Assembly (NCBI GenBank): GCA_900557315.1
Contig: USSI01000063.1
Span: 1 to 7,363 of the forward strand
Direction: 5' to 3'
Origin: an uncultured Butyricicoccus sp.
GTDB taxonomy: Bacteria > Bacillota > Clostridia > Oscillospirales > Butyricicoccaceae
DNA: 7,363 bases
A model generated the notes under the pieces. The model saw only the letters and a program-made list of their open reading frames with translations, did no database searches and was not told the DNA's origin. Of this stretch, positions 1 to 5,951 are shown in pieces. The position numbers and the translations under genes are program-made. Each line of letters starts with the position of its first letter. Position 1 is the first letter of the stretch.

Positions 1-1341
1 CCCGTCGCGCGGCATGGCGCGGCGCATGGTCGAGCGGAGCAGCAGCAGAGAAATCACGATGGACAGGTAATCCGCTACGGTCTGGGTGAAGTTGATGCCG
101 TTCAGGCCGAACACTGCGTCCAGTATATACAGCAGCGGGATGAAGAACAGCCCCTGACGGCAGACCGACAGCACGGTTGCCGGGACCGGGCGGCCGAGCG
201 CCTGCATGCTGTTGATCGAGAGGAACAGCAGCCCGAGGATCGGGCCTGCCAGCGAAGTGGCAATCAGCATCGGCCCGCCGTAGGCGACGACCTCCGCGTC
301 GTCGATGAACAGCCCGACAACCGGCTCGCTGCACACGATGTACACCGCGCTGAGTACCGTGCCGCAGAGCACGGTCAGGATGCCGCTGAATTTGAGGATG
401 CCCCGGAAGCGGTCGCGGTTGTTCGCGCCGTAGCAGTAGCCGAGCAGCGGCTGGATGCCGTTGGCGATGCCCATGTGGACAAACGCGATGAACATATACG
501 CCTTGGTGACAATCCCCATCGCGGCGACCGCCTTGTCGCCGTAAGCGACCAGCGCGTTGTTGAGCAGCACGGTCGCCACGCTCATGAGCGCGGAGTTCGC
601 GCCGGCGGGTACGCCGATGGACAGCACGCGCCGCGCAACGCCCTTGCCTGCGCGCAGGGCAGCCGGATGGATGGACAGCAGCGGGCTTTTGCGCGCAAAG
701 TAATACAGGTAATACACGCAGCCGAACACATTGCCCAGCACGGTCGCAATCGCCGCGCCCGCGGTATCCATGCCGAAGGTCAGGATAAAGACCGGGTCAA
801 GCACGATGTTGACCACCGTGCCGATCATGCCGCCGATCATGGACGCCTTGGCCGCGCCCTCGCCGCGCACGGTGTGGCCGAAGGTATTCGCAAACAGGAT
901 GAACGGCGCGCCCAGCGCAATATAGAACAGATAATCCTTGGAGAACTGGTAGGTGTTCCCGGTCGCGCCGAGCAGGCCGAGCAGCGGGTCCATAAACAGG
1001 ATGATGAGCACGCCGGTCACCACGCCGAAAGCAAGCGACGCATAGCAGCAGAACGAGGACGCGGCGCGCGCCTTGTCCTTCTCGTTCTGCCCGAGCAGAA
1101 TGGAGATCACCGCGCTGCCGCCGATACCGAGCAGGTTGGCAATCGCCATGTACATGACAAATACCGGATTGGTCAGCGACACCGCCGCAACCTGGAACGC
1201 ATCGTGCGTCTGGCCGACAAAAAACGTGTCCGCCATGTTGTACACCACGAGCACGAGCGACGAGATCACGGTCGGGACCGCCATTTGCAGCACCGCTTTT
1301 TTCACCGGCGCTTTTTGAAATACTTCTTCGTTCTGGTTCAT
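1..1341 (-). CDS. MATE family multidrug efflux transporter (MepA-like), C-terminus cut by window edge
   Basis: An integral inner-membrane protein that by family exports cationic drugs and dyes in exchange for Na+ or H+. Reading from an ATG at 1341 gives 447 uninterrupted residues with no stop before base 1, so only the last few residues of a roughly 450-residue protein should be missing. The sequence shows alternating hydrophobic segments consistent with about 12 helices in two halves. Family-typical stretches include ADTFFVGQ (residues 37-44), RGEGAAKAS (159-167), VVNIVLDPVFI (176-186), a second-half segment SIGVPAGANSALMS (241-254) and IQPLLGYCYGA (296-306). The start follows an AAGGGTGG ribosome site about four bases upstream. 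It lies 51 bases after the stop of the MarR-type gene on the same strand, so the two are probably one operon, as in mepR-mepA. The substrate cannot be deduced from sequence. Family assignment is very secure; the MepA-like subgroup is a judgement. Confidence 0.95.
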   Translation of the reverse strand, partial: MNQNEEVFQKAPVKKAVLQMAVPTVISSLVLVVYNMADTFFVGQTHDAFQVAAVSLTNPVFVMYMAIANLLGIGGSAVISILLGQNEKDKARAASSFCCYASLAFGVVTGVLIILFMDPLLGLLGATGNTYQFSKDYLFYIALGAPFILFANTFGHTVRGEGAAKASMIGGMIGTVVNIVLDPVFILTFGMDTAGAAIATVLGNVFGCVYYLYYFARKSPLLSIHPAALRAGKGVARRVLSIGVPAGANSALMSVATVLLNNALVAYGDKAVAAMGIVTKAYMFIAFVHMGIANGIQPLLGYCYGANNRDRFRGILKFSGILTVLCGTVLSAVYIVCSEPVVGLFIDDAEVVAYGGPMLIATSLAGPILGLLFLSINSMQALGRPVPATVLSVCRQGLFFIPLLYILDAVFGLNGINFTQTVADYLSIVISLLLLRSTMRRAMPRDG

Positions 1342-1358
1342 CAAACCACCCTTTTCAT

Positions 1359-1374
1359 TTTGTATGCTGGCAAA
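1359..1374 (-). promoter_or_regulatory. Putative MarR-type operator upstream of the MATE gene
   Basis: The plus-strand sequence TTTGTATGCTGGCAAA is bounded by the inverted ends TTTG and CAAA, eight bases apart. It matches the site at 1855-1870 at 13 of 16 positions. It sits 17 bases upstream of the MATE start codon and overlaps a weak possible internal promoter on the minus strand (TTGCCC, about 16 bases, TACAAA). Repressor binding here would block local initiation of the transporter. Its role as an operator is inferred from position and similarity only. Confidence 0.45.
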
Positions 1375-1392
1375 CTATTTGGGCAAAAAAGA

Positions 1393-1836
1393 TTACTCCA
1401 TGCTCTGCAGGATTTTGCGGCACAGCGCCTTGAACTGCGCGGTCTCCTCCTCAGTCAGGGCGGCGGTAAAGCGGCGCTCGACCTCTTCGCGGATGGGCAG
1501 GCACAGTTCGTGCAGCTCAACGCCGCGCGGCTCGAGTTCGATCTTTTTATACCGGCCGTCCTGCTCCACGCTGGTACGCCGGATCAGGTGCTTTTCCTCC
1601 ATCAGCGAGAGCATTTTGGAGGCCGTTGCCCGTGTGATAAAGAACTCCGCCTCAATATCCTTCTGGAAAATATCCTCGCCGCGATGGTTGTACAGGAAAT
1701 CCGACACCCACAGGTTCATCAGGGAGCACTCGTCCATGGCCTTGCGGCTGTACAGGGAATGCGCCATCCGGACCGCGTGGTTGTTCAGTTTTTTGGCGTA
1801 AAAGCTGATGTCCGTGTTGACTTCACTTTTTTTCAA
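1393..1836 (-). CDS. MarR family transcriptional regulator
   Basis: A cytoplasmic, presumably dimeric winged-helix repressor, most likely controlling the adjacent efflux pump and itself. The 147-residue reading, normal for MarR proteins, has the winged helix-turn-helix at roughly residues 56-105. The recognition region is FFITRATASKMLSLMEEKHLI and the wing carries the D-x-R signature (Asp93-Gly-Arg95), followed by ELEPRG. Flanking helices would form the dimer interface. I place the start at a TTG (1836), because GAAGGGGG lies about eight bases upstream and the MarR-like sequence begins there. The open frame continues to a TTG at 1896, but that extension would cover the promoter and has no homology-like sequence. 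The gene lies upstream of the MATE gene and downstream of a strong promoter. By family, a small toxic or phenolic ligand should relieve repression, but the ligand is not predictable. Confidence 0.9.
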   Translation of the reverse strand: MKKSEVNTDISFYAKKLNNHAVRMAHSLYSRKAMDECSLMNLWVSDFLYNHRGEDIFQKDIEAEFFITRATASKMLSLMEEKHLIRRTSVEQDGRYKKIELEPRGVELHELCLPIREEVERRFTAALTEEETAQFKALCRKILQSME

Positions 1837-1854
1837 CCGGCGCACCCCCTTCTT

Positions 1855-1870
1855 ATTGTTTGCTTGCAAA
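1855..1870 (-). promoter_or_regulatory. Putative MarR-type operator at the marR transcription start
   Basis: The plus-strand sequence ATTGTTTGCTTGCAAA contains the perfect dyad TTTGC-TT-GCAAA and nearly repeats the motif at 1359-1374. It lies directly downstream of the -10 box, across the expected transcript start near 1868. This is a usual position for an autorepression site. No binding data exist, so this is inference. Confidence 0.5.
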
Positions 1871-1874
1871 GTAT

Positions 1875-1903
1875 ATGATAGCCCGATCCCCTGCAAATGT
1901 CAA
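1875..1903 (-). promoter_or_regulatory. Sigma-A type promoter of the marR-MATE unit
   Basis: On the minus strand a perfect TTGACA (1903-1898) is followed by a 17-base spacer and TATCAT (1880-1875), five of six matches to the -10 consensus. The predicted transcript start is about 1868, some 30 bases upstream of the TTG start of marR. The promoter begins 16 bases beyond the lacI terminator, which separates the two units. Confidence 0.8.
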
Positions 1904-1918
1904 CCGGCAATTTGACGG

Positions 1919-1955
1919 AAAAACCGCGCATCTGCGGCATACAGGTGCGCGGCTT
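1919..1955 (-). terminator. Rho-independent terminator of the lacI-type gene
   Basis: Transcribed from the minus strand, GCCGCGCA pairs with TGCGCGGT through a 7-bp perfect GC-rich core (1924-1930 with 1946-1952), extended by a G-U and two A-U pairs. The loop is 15 bases and a run of five T follows immediately (1923-1919). It starts about five bases after the lacI stop codon and lies just before the marR promoter. Confidence 0.8.
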
Positions 1956-1959
1956 GGCG

Positions 1960-3006
1960 TCAGTCCAGATTTTCCGCGCAGATGATCGAGATTTTCGCGC
2001 TCTGCTGGTCGGTTTCCGGCTTTCGGTTCTGCTGCAGCAGGCCGCACAGCAGCAGCGGCGGCTGGTAGCCCTGGCTGTACAGGTCCTGCGTAATTGTCAG
2101 GTCGAGCGCGCCTTCCTGCAGCATCTGCCGGCGCCTCGGGGACATATCATGCGCGATGATGCGGATTTTGCCCGCCATGCCCGCGGCCTTGACCGCATCG
2201 ACGCACCCGGTCACGCTCCGGTTTGCCATGTAGATCGCGCGCAGGCCGGGTATGCTGTACAGCGCCTCTGCCACCTTGTTATAGGTCACCCGGTAGTCGT
2301 TATAGGTCTCGACCACCTCGATCTGACCGGCGTAAAAGCCCTTGTCGTGCAGATGGCGGCAGAAACCGTCCAGACGGGTGCGGTGCCCGTGGTATTCCAG
2401 GTTGCCCACCATGGCCAGCACCTTTGCATCCGGCGGGATGCATTTGCTGAGCAGTTCGGCGGCGATGCGCCCGCTTTTGGCGTAGTCCTGCCCTACGAAG
2501 CACAGCCGGCGGCTGGCGGGCAGGTCGGAATTGAACGTAATGCAGGGCACCCCGCGGCCAGCCAGTTCGTTGACTTTCGCCTCGATCGTGATATCGTTGA
2601 GCGCGCACAGCGCAATGCCCTGCGCGCCCCACGCCAGCAGCGCGTCCAGCAGTTCAATCGTCTCCACCGGGAGGTCGCTTTCGCAGATGGCCACGCGGAT
2701 CTCCGCCCCGCGCGCCGCAAGGGCGCTGCGCGCCTCTTCAATCCCGCGCGTCACTTCCTCGCGAAACGGCCCGCCCCAGTTCGGCAGCACCACGCCCACC
2801 TTGACCGGCGGCAGCTGCTGCTGCGCCGCAACCGACCGGCGGTGTGCTTCCCGCGGGGAGAGATAGCCGGTTTCCTGGATCGCCTGCAGCACGCGCTCAC
2901 GCACATCCGCCCGCACGTAAGCGCGGTTGTTCAGCACACGGTCCACCGTGCCGCGCGAGACCCCGGCCCGCTCGGCCACCGTTTGGATTGTTGGACGCTT
3001 ACACAA
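1960..3006 (-). CDS. LacI family transcriptional regulator with sugar-binding (Peripla_BP_4-like) domain
   Basis: A DNA-binding regulator of 348 residues from the chosen TTG (3006), a normal LacI length. The N-terminal helix-turn-helix is PTIQTVAERAGVSRGTVDRV (residues 5-24), then LNN and the RADVRERVLQAIQETGY helix. It has Asp where most LacI proteins have Ser (TVDRVLNN), a variant I recall from a clostridial subgroup. From about residue 68 (VKVGVVLPNWGG) a ribose-binding-protein-like effector domain follows, with ITFNSDLPASRRLCFVGQD, GHRTRLDGF and a C-terminal AHDMSP segment. The start is uncertain: the open frame extends further upstream, but nothing there resembles a LacI protein. Two in-frame GTG codons at 3021 and 3012 are alternatives, and the ribosome site is weak for all three. 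It is divergent from the isomerase gene and probably controls it. The ligand is unknown. Confidence 0.92.
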   Translation of the reverse strand: MCKRPTIQTVAERAGVSRGTVDRVLNNRAYVRADVRERVLQAIQETGYLSPREAHRRSVAAQQQLPPVKVGVVLPNWGGPFREEVTRGIEEARSALAARGAEIRVAICESDLPVETIELLDALLAWGAQGIALCALNDITIEAKVNELAGRGVPCITFNSDLPASRRLCFVGQDYAKSGRIAAELLSKCIPPDAKVLAMVGNLEYHGHRTRLDGFCRHLHDKGFYAGQIEVVETYNDYRVTYNKVAEALYSIPGLRAIYMANRSVTGCVDAVKAAGMAGKIRIIAHDMSPRRRQMLQEGALDLTITQDLYSQGYQPPLLLCGLLQQNRKPETDQQSAKISIICAENLD

Positions 3007-3108
3007 CAGCACCGCCCCCACCGAATAGAATTGGCTGTATTCCTTCAGCGCGGCAGATGCTTTCCAAACCGGAGCACCGTTTCCTCCGCCGCTGCCGGCG
3101 TCATCCTG

Positions 3109-3133
3109 AAAGGACGGGATAACAGCCGTCTTT
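3109..3133. repeat. Imperfect inverted repeat at the predicted lacI transcript start
   Basis: AAAGGACGG (3109-3117) is complementary to CCGTCTTT (3126-3133) with one bulged G, around an eight-base centre. The lacI transcript should start near 3132, so the element covers about its first 25 bases. It could be an autoregulatory operator or a 5' hairpin in the mRNA; the sequence does not decide. Confidence 0.5.
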
Positions 3134-3138
3134 GGGCT

Positions 3139-3147
3139 ATTATACCA
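3139..3147 (-). promoter_or_regulatory. Extended -10 promoter of the lacI-type gene
   Basis: The minus strand reads TGGTATAAT, a perfect TATAAT with the TG extension one base upstream. No good -35 hexamer lies 16-18 bases further up; the nearest TTG-containing box (TTGCGG) is 24 bases away. Extended -10 promoters often work without a -35 box. The leader to the predicted TTG start would be about 125 bases. Confidence 0.6.
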
Positions 3148-3194
3148 CGGCTTTCCCCCACCGCGCCACCGCAATTTTGTGTTTTCTCCTATTC

Positions 3195-3208
3195 TGTGCT
3201 TTTGCACA
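3195..3208. repeat. Perfect 5-bp dyad TGTGC-TTTT-GCACA
   Basis: A symmetric element in the AT-richer part of the divergent intergenic region. Its half-site GCACA/TGTGC recurs at 3227, 3318, 3525, 3532, 3542, 3562 and 3578, so it may be one full site of a regulator with scattered half-sites. No T-run follows that would make it a terminator. Function is not established. Confidence 0.4.
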
Positions 3209-3213
3209 ATTTT

Positions 3214-3227
3214 CATTTTGCATCCAT
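3214..3227 (+). repeat. Direct repeat copy 1, CATTTTGCATCCAT
   Basis: This 14-base sequence recurs at 3371-3384 with a single C/T difference, 157 bases away, within the same non-coding stretch. It may be a protein-binding site or chance in AT-rich DNA. Confidence 0.4.
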
Positions 3228-3370
3228 GTGCTCCAGATACCCGAAACAGCGGATATTTCCGTGTTTTCGCAGTATTTTTCACCTGTTTTTGGCGCAAATA
3301 TTCCATTTTTCCTCGCGGCACAGTTTGTGTAGAATCACCAACCCGCGGCCCGAAAAATCAGCGGCGCGCG

Positions 3371-3384
3371 CATTTTGCATCTAT
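3371..3384 (+). repeat. Direct repeat copy 2, CATTTTGCATCTAT
   Basis: This is the second copy of the 14-base repeat at 3214-3227 (13 of 14 identical, same orientation). It lies about 100 bases upstream of the isomerase -35 box. Confidence 0.4.
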
Positions 3385-3466
3385 CCCCCGCCCAATCCGC
3401 GCATCCGCGCAATAAATTACCGATTTACGAATTATTTTCACGGATATCCCGGCCAGGCAAAGGCAG

Positions 3467-3512
3467 TTTTTAAAAAATCCATTTGACACGGCCTTTCACC
3501 GCAGATTATAAT
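3467..3512 (+). promoter_or_regulatory. Strong sigma-A promoter of the isomerase gene with UP-like A/T tract
   Basis: A perfect TTGACA (3483-3488) and a perfect TATAAT (3507-3512) are separated by 18 bases. An uninterrupted T5A6 tract (3467-3477) lies just upstream of the -35 box, in the position of an UP element. Transcription should start near 3519, leaving a leader of about 97 bases. A CGG-N7-CCG dyad lies in the spacer and could be part of an operator. A promoter this close to consensus would be expected to need a repressor, which fits the divergent LacI-type gene. Confidence 0.85.
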
Positions 3513-3615
3513 GGTCGCGTAAAAGCACAGAGCACATAAACGCACACAATCCGATGTTCCGGCACACCGTCCGGGCGGCACACAACAGGTTCTGTAAGAT
3601 GAGGAGGAACAACCA

Positions 3616-4404
3616 ATGGCACTGAGAAAATGCGCGTGCATCGACACGCTGTATACCGAACTGGACTGGCTGGACCGCTTCCAGGCGGCAAAGGACGACG
3701 GCTTTGAGGCTGTGGAATTCTGGGACTGGCGTATCCGTGACCTGGATGCGACGCGCGAAGCCGCGGAGAAGGCAGGCATCGCGATCTCGGGCTTCAACGG
3801 CGATGCGGATTACTCGCTGGTCGATCCGACCCACAAGGAAAAATACATCGCTTACCTGAAGCAATCCATCGCGGCGGCGAAAAAGGTCGGCGCGTCCAGC
3901 GTGACCATCCATTCCAACGCGCTGGGCGAAGGCGGCATTGTCGTTGACCACTACGACAACCTGTCGCACACGGTCAAGCTGTGCTCAATGTACGATATGC
4001 TGCTTGACTGCGCGAAGATTGCAGAGGCGGAAGAGATCAACCTCAACCTGGAGGCGCTCAATATCACGACCGACCACGTGGGCAACTTCCTCGCAACCAC
4101 CCAGATGGGCGCGGAGATCGTGCGCCTGATCGGCTCGCCGCGCCTCAAGCTGCTGTACGACGTATATCATATGCAGATCAATGAGGGCTGCATCTGCGAC
4201 ACCATCACCAACTATGCGGACTGCTTCGGCCACATCCATGTGGCGGACGCGCCGGGACGCCATGAGCCGGGCACGGGCAAGATCAACTACAAGAAGGTGA
4301 TCCGCCATCTGGAAGCCTGCGGCTACACCGGCCGCGTGGGCTACGAGCTGTTCCCGCTGACCGACACCCAAACCGCTGTCAAAGCGATTATGGAGAACGC
4401 ATAA
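3616..4404 (+). CDS. Sugar isomerase of the hydroxypyruvate isomerase-like TIM-barrel family
   Basis: A soluble 262-residue enzyme of the xylose isomerase-like (AP endonuclease 2) superfamily, close in length to E. coli Hyi. The family interconverts aldehyde and ketone forms of small hydroxy acids or sugars, for example hydroxypyruvate and tartronate semialdehyde. Expected metal and catalytic residues are visible at strand ends: Glu146 (NLNLEALN), Asp182 (YDVYHMQ), a histidine pair at 206-208 (HIHVAD) and Glu244 (GYELFP). The stretch DAPGRHEPGTGKINY (211-225) is highly typical of the Hyi branch. The ATG at 3616 follows a perfect AGGAGG (3602-3607) eight bases upstream. The gene has its own strong promoter and terminator, so it appears monocistronic. 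It lacks a neighbouring glyoxylate carboligase or tartronate semialdehyde reductase. Its true substrate is therefore open; 2-oxo-tetronate isomerase (OtnI-like) or another sugar isomerase are alternatives. Confidence 0.9.
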   Translation: MALRKCACIDTLYTELDWLDRFQAAKDDGFEAVEFWDWRIRDLDATREAAEKAGIAISGFNGDADYSLVDPTHKEKYIAYLKQSIAAAKKVGASSVTIHSNALGEGGIVVDHYDNLSHTVKLCSMYDMLLDCAKIAEAEEINLNLEALNITTDHVGNFLATTQMGAEIVRLIGSPRLKLLYDVYHMQINEGCICDTITNYADCFGHIHVADAPGRHEPGTGKINYKKVIRHLEACGYTGRVGYELFPLTDTQTAVKAIMENA

Positions 4405-4426
4405 CGCATTTTCGCTGCAGCCAAAT

Positions 4427-4456
4427 AAAAAACGGACGCAAAAGCGTCCGTTTTTT
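4427..4456. terminator. Bidirectional rho-independent terminator between the isomerase gene and cysS
   Basis: A 13-bp perfect stem, A6-CGGACGC paired with GCGTCCG-T6, closes an AAAA loop. The A-run and T-run at the two ends make it work for both strands. It lies 22 bases after the isomerase stop and 13 bases beyond the cysS stop, so it ends both convergent transcripts. Confidence 0.93.
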
Positions 4457-4469
4457 GCTATTCTGCGGG

Positions 4470-5888
4470 TTAAGCGCGGCTCCACTGGGTGCCCTGGCGG
4501 GTGTCCTTGATGGTGACGCCCATCGCGGCCAGCTCGTCGCGGATGCGGTCGGCTTCCGCGAAGTTCTTTTCCTTCTTCGCCGCCGCGCGCTGCGCGATCA
4601 GCGCCTCGATCTTCTCCGCGTCCGGGTCGGCGGAAGCGTCCTCGTGCTTCTGCACGATGTTGAGTACACCGGTCAGCTCCATGAACAGCGCGTGCGCCGC
4701 GGACAGGAACGCCTTGGTCGCGTCCTGATGCGCGCCCATGTAGGCGTTGATCTCGCGCGTCAGCTCAAAGATCGCGGAGAGCGCATCCGCGGTGTTCAGG
4801 TCGTCGTCCATCGCGTCGATGAACTTCTGCTTGTACGCCGCGAGGGCTTCCATCTTGGCAGACTCCTCCGCGGTCATCGCGTCGCCCTCCGCCTTGCCGA
4901 TGCGGAACTCCATGTTGCTGCGCGCCTCGTACAGGCGGGCGAGGGACGCCTTGTTCATCTCGAGCGACTCGGCCGAGTAGTTGAGCGGGGTGCGGTAGTG
5001 CGCGGACAGCATGAACATACGGATGGTCTCGTAGCCGAATTCCTTCGCCGCGTCGCGCACCATGAAGAAGTTGCCCTTGGATTTGGACATCTTCTCGTTG
5101 TCAATGGTCAAAAAGCCGTTGTGCAGCCAGTAATGCGCGAAGGTGCAGCCGTTGGCGCACTCGGACTGGGCGATTTCGTTCTCGTGGTGCGGGAAGATGA
5201 GGTCCAGGCCGCCGGAGTGGATGTCGATGGTCGGACCGAGGTACTTATTTACCATCGCGGAGCACTCGATGTGCCAGCCCGGGCGGCCCTTGGAGCCCCA
5301 CGGCGTATCCCACGCAGGCTCGCCGGGCTTGGCAGCCTTCCAGACCGCGAAGTCCATCGGATCTTCCTTCTGCTCGCCGACCGAGATGCGCGCGCCGGCC
5401 TGCAGCTCTTCCATCGGCTGGTGGCACAGCTTGCCGTAATCCGGGTCGGATTTGGTGCGGAAGTACACGTCGCCGTTCGGCGCCAGGTACGCGTGGCCGT
5501 TGTCCAGCAGCTTCTGCACGATGTCGATGATTGCGTCCATGGTTTCGGTCGCGCGGGGATGCACGGTCGCCTTACCGATGCCGAGGCCCTCGGCGTCCGT
5601 GTAATATTCCTTGATATAGCGGTCCGCGACGACGTTGAAGTCCACGCCCTCTTCGTTGGCCTTGTTAATCACCTTGTCGTCGATGTCGGTGAAGTTCTGT
5701 ACAAACTGCACCTTGTAGCCGCGGTACTCAAAATAGCGGCGCAGCAGGTCGAACACGATGAACGGGCGTGCGTTGCCGACGTGGAAGTAATTGTACACGG
5801 TCGGGCCGCAGGAATACATTTTGACCTCGCCCGGGGTGATCGGGACGAACTCCTCCTTCTGGCGGGTCAGGGTGTTGAACAGTTTCAT
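4470..5888 (-). CDS. cysS: Cysteinyl-tRNA synthetase
   Basis: A cytoplasmic class I aminoacyl-tRNA synthetase that charges tRNA-Cys with cysteine using ATP. The 472-residue length is normal and the chain is complete. The HIGH-type signature is HVGN (residues 36-39) in CGPTVYNYFHVGNARPF, and the KMSKS loop is 266-270 in NEKMSKSKGN. The zinc ligands typical of this enzyme are visible as Cys27, Cys209, His234 and Glu238 (PHHENE). The tRNA-binding helical domain follows from about residue 300, and the C-terminal end (EADRIRDELAAMGV..DTRQGTQW) is characteristic. The ATG at 5888 follows AAAGGAG about nine bases upstream. The nearest possible promoter (CTGCAA, 17 bases, GATAAA) is poor. No T-box leader fits in the 63 bases separating it from the restriction gene, so it may be partly transcribed by readthrough from upstream. 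Codon use is GC-rich, unlike the restriction-modification genes beside it. Confidence 0.98.
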   Translation of the reverse strand: MKLFNTLTRQKEEFVPITPGEVKMYSCGPTVYNYFHVGNARPFIVFDLLRRYFEYRGYKVQFVQNFTDIDDKVINKANEEGVDFNVVADRYIKEYYTDAEGLGIGKATVHPRATETMDAIIDIVQKLLDNGHAYLAPNGDVYFRTKSDPDYGKLCHQPMEELQAGARISVGEQKEDPMDFAVWKAAKPGEPAWDTPWGSKGRPGWHIECSAMVNKYLGPTIDIHSGGLDLIFPHHENEIAQSECANGCTFAHYWLHNGFLTIDNEKMSKSKGNFFMVRDAAKEFGYETIRMFMLSAHYRTPLNYSAESLEMNKASLARLYEARSNMEFRIGKAEGDAMTAEESAKMEALAAYKQKFIDAMDDDLNTADALSAIFELTREINAYMGAHQDATKAFLSAAHALFMELTGVLNIVQKHEDASADPDAEKIEALIAQRAAAKKEKNFAEADRIRDELAAMGVTIKDTRQGTQWSRA

Positions 5889-5919
5889 AAATATAATCTC
5901 CTTTTTATCAGGCAGAATA

Positions 5920-5935
5920 CTGCTGATTGCAGCAG
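5920..5935. repeat. Small hairpin between the endonuclease gene and cysS
   Basis: CTGCTG and CAGCAG form a perfect 6-bp stem around a four-base loop. On the minus strand, the direction of both neighbouring genes, it is followed by TATTCTGCC, not a T-run, so it is not a convincing terminator. On the plus strand a loosely T-rich stretch follows, but no gene reads that way. It may be a processing or weak pausing element. Confidence 0.35.
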
Positions 5936-5951
5936 CCTTTATCCTTTTCAG

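Larger units (their letters stand above)
3007..3615. other. Divergent intergenic region between the LacI-type gene and the isomerase gene
   Basis: This 609-base stretch carries no convincing gene. From the lacI side it holds a GC-rich minus-strand leader of about 125 bases, the lacI promoter near 3139-3147, an AT-richer stretch (about 3170-3480) with repeats and a GCACA/TGTGC cluster, the isomerase promoter (3483-3512) and a leader of about 97 bases. Frames stay open across parts of it on both strands, but they lack good ribosome sites and protein-like composition. Within the lacI leader a short frame (ATG 3105, stop after 18 codons, with an internal GTG behind GGAGG) could be a leader peptide, though this is weak. 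Confidence 0.6.

Noticed and set aside
1378..1387. TTTGGGCAAA dyad just after the marR stop
   Set aside because: It is short, shares only its ends with the 16-bp motif pair, and lies in a run of T and A that makes such a dyad likely by chance.
2993..3007. Catabolite response element-like TGTAAGCGTCCAACA on the minus strand at the lacI start
   Set aside because: It matches the left half of the consensus but fails at conserved positions in the right half, and it lies in the coding start of the gene.
3007..3321. N-terminal extension of the LacI-type protein up to 3321
   Set aside because: The extra 105 residues do not resemble any part of a LacI protein, the helix-turn-helix normally starts within the first few residues, and the extension would run across the extended -10 promoter.
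5889..5951. T-box riboswitch controlling cysS
   Set aside because: The space is only 63 bases, and neither a T-box sequence nor a specifier stem followed by a terminator is present.
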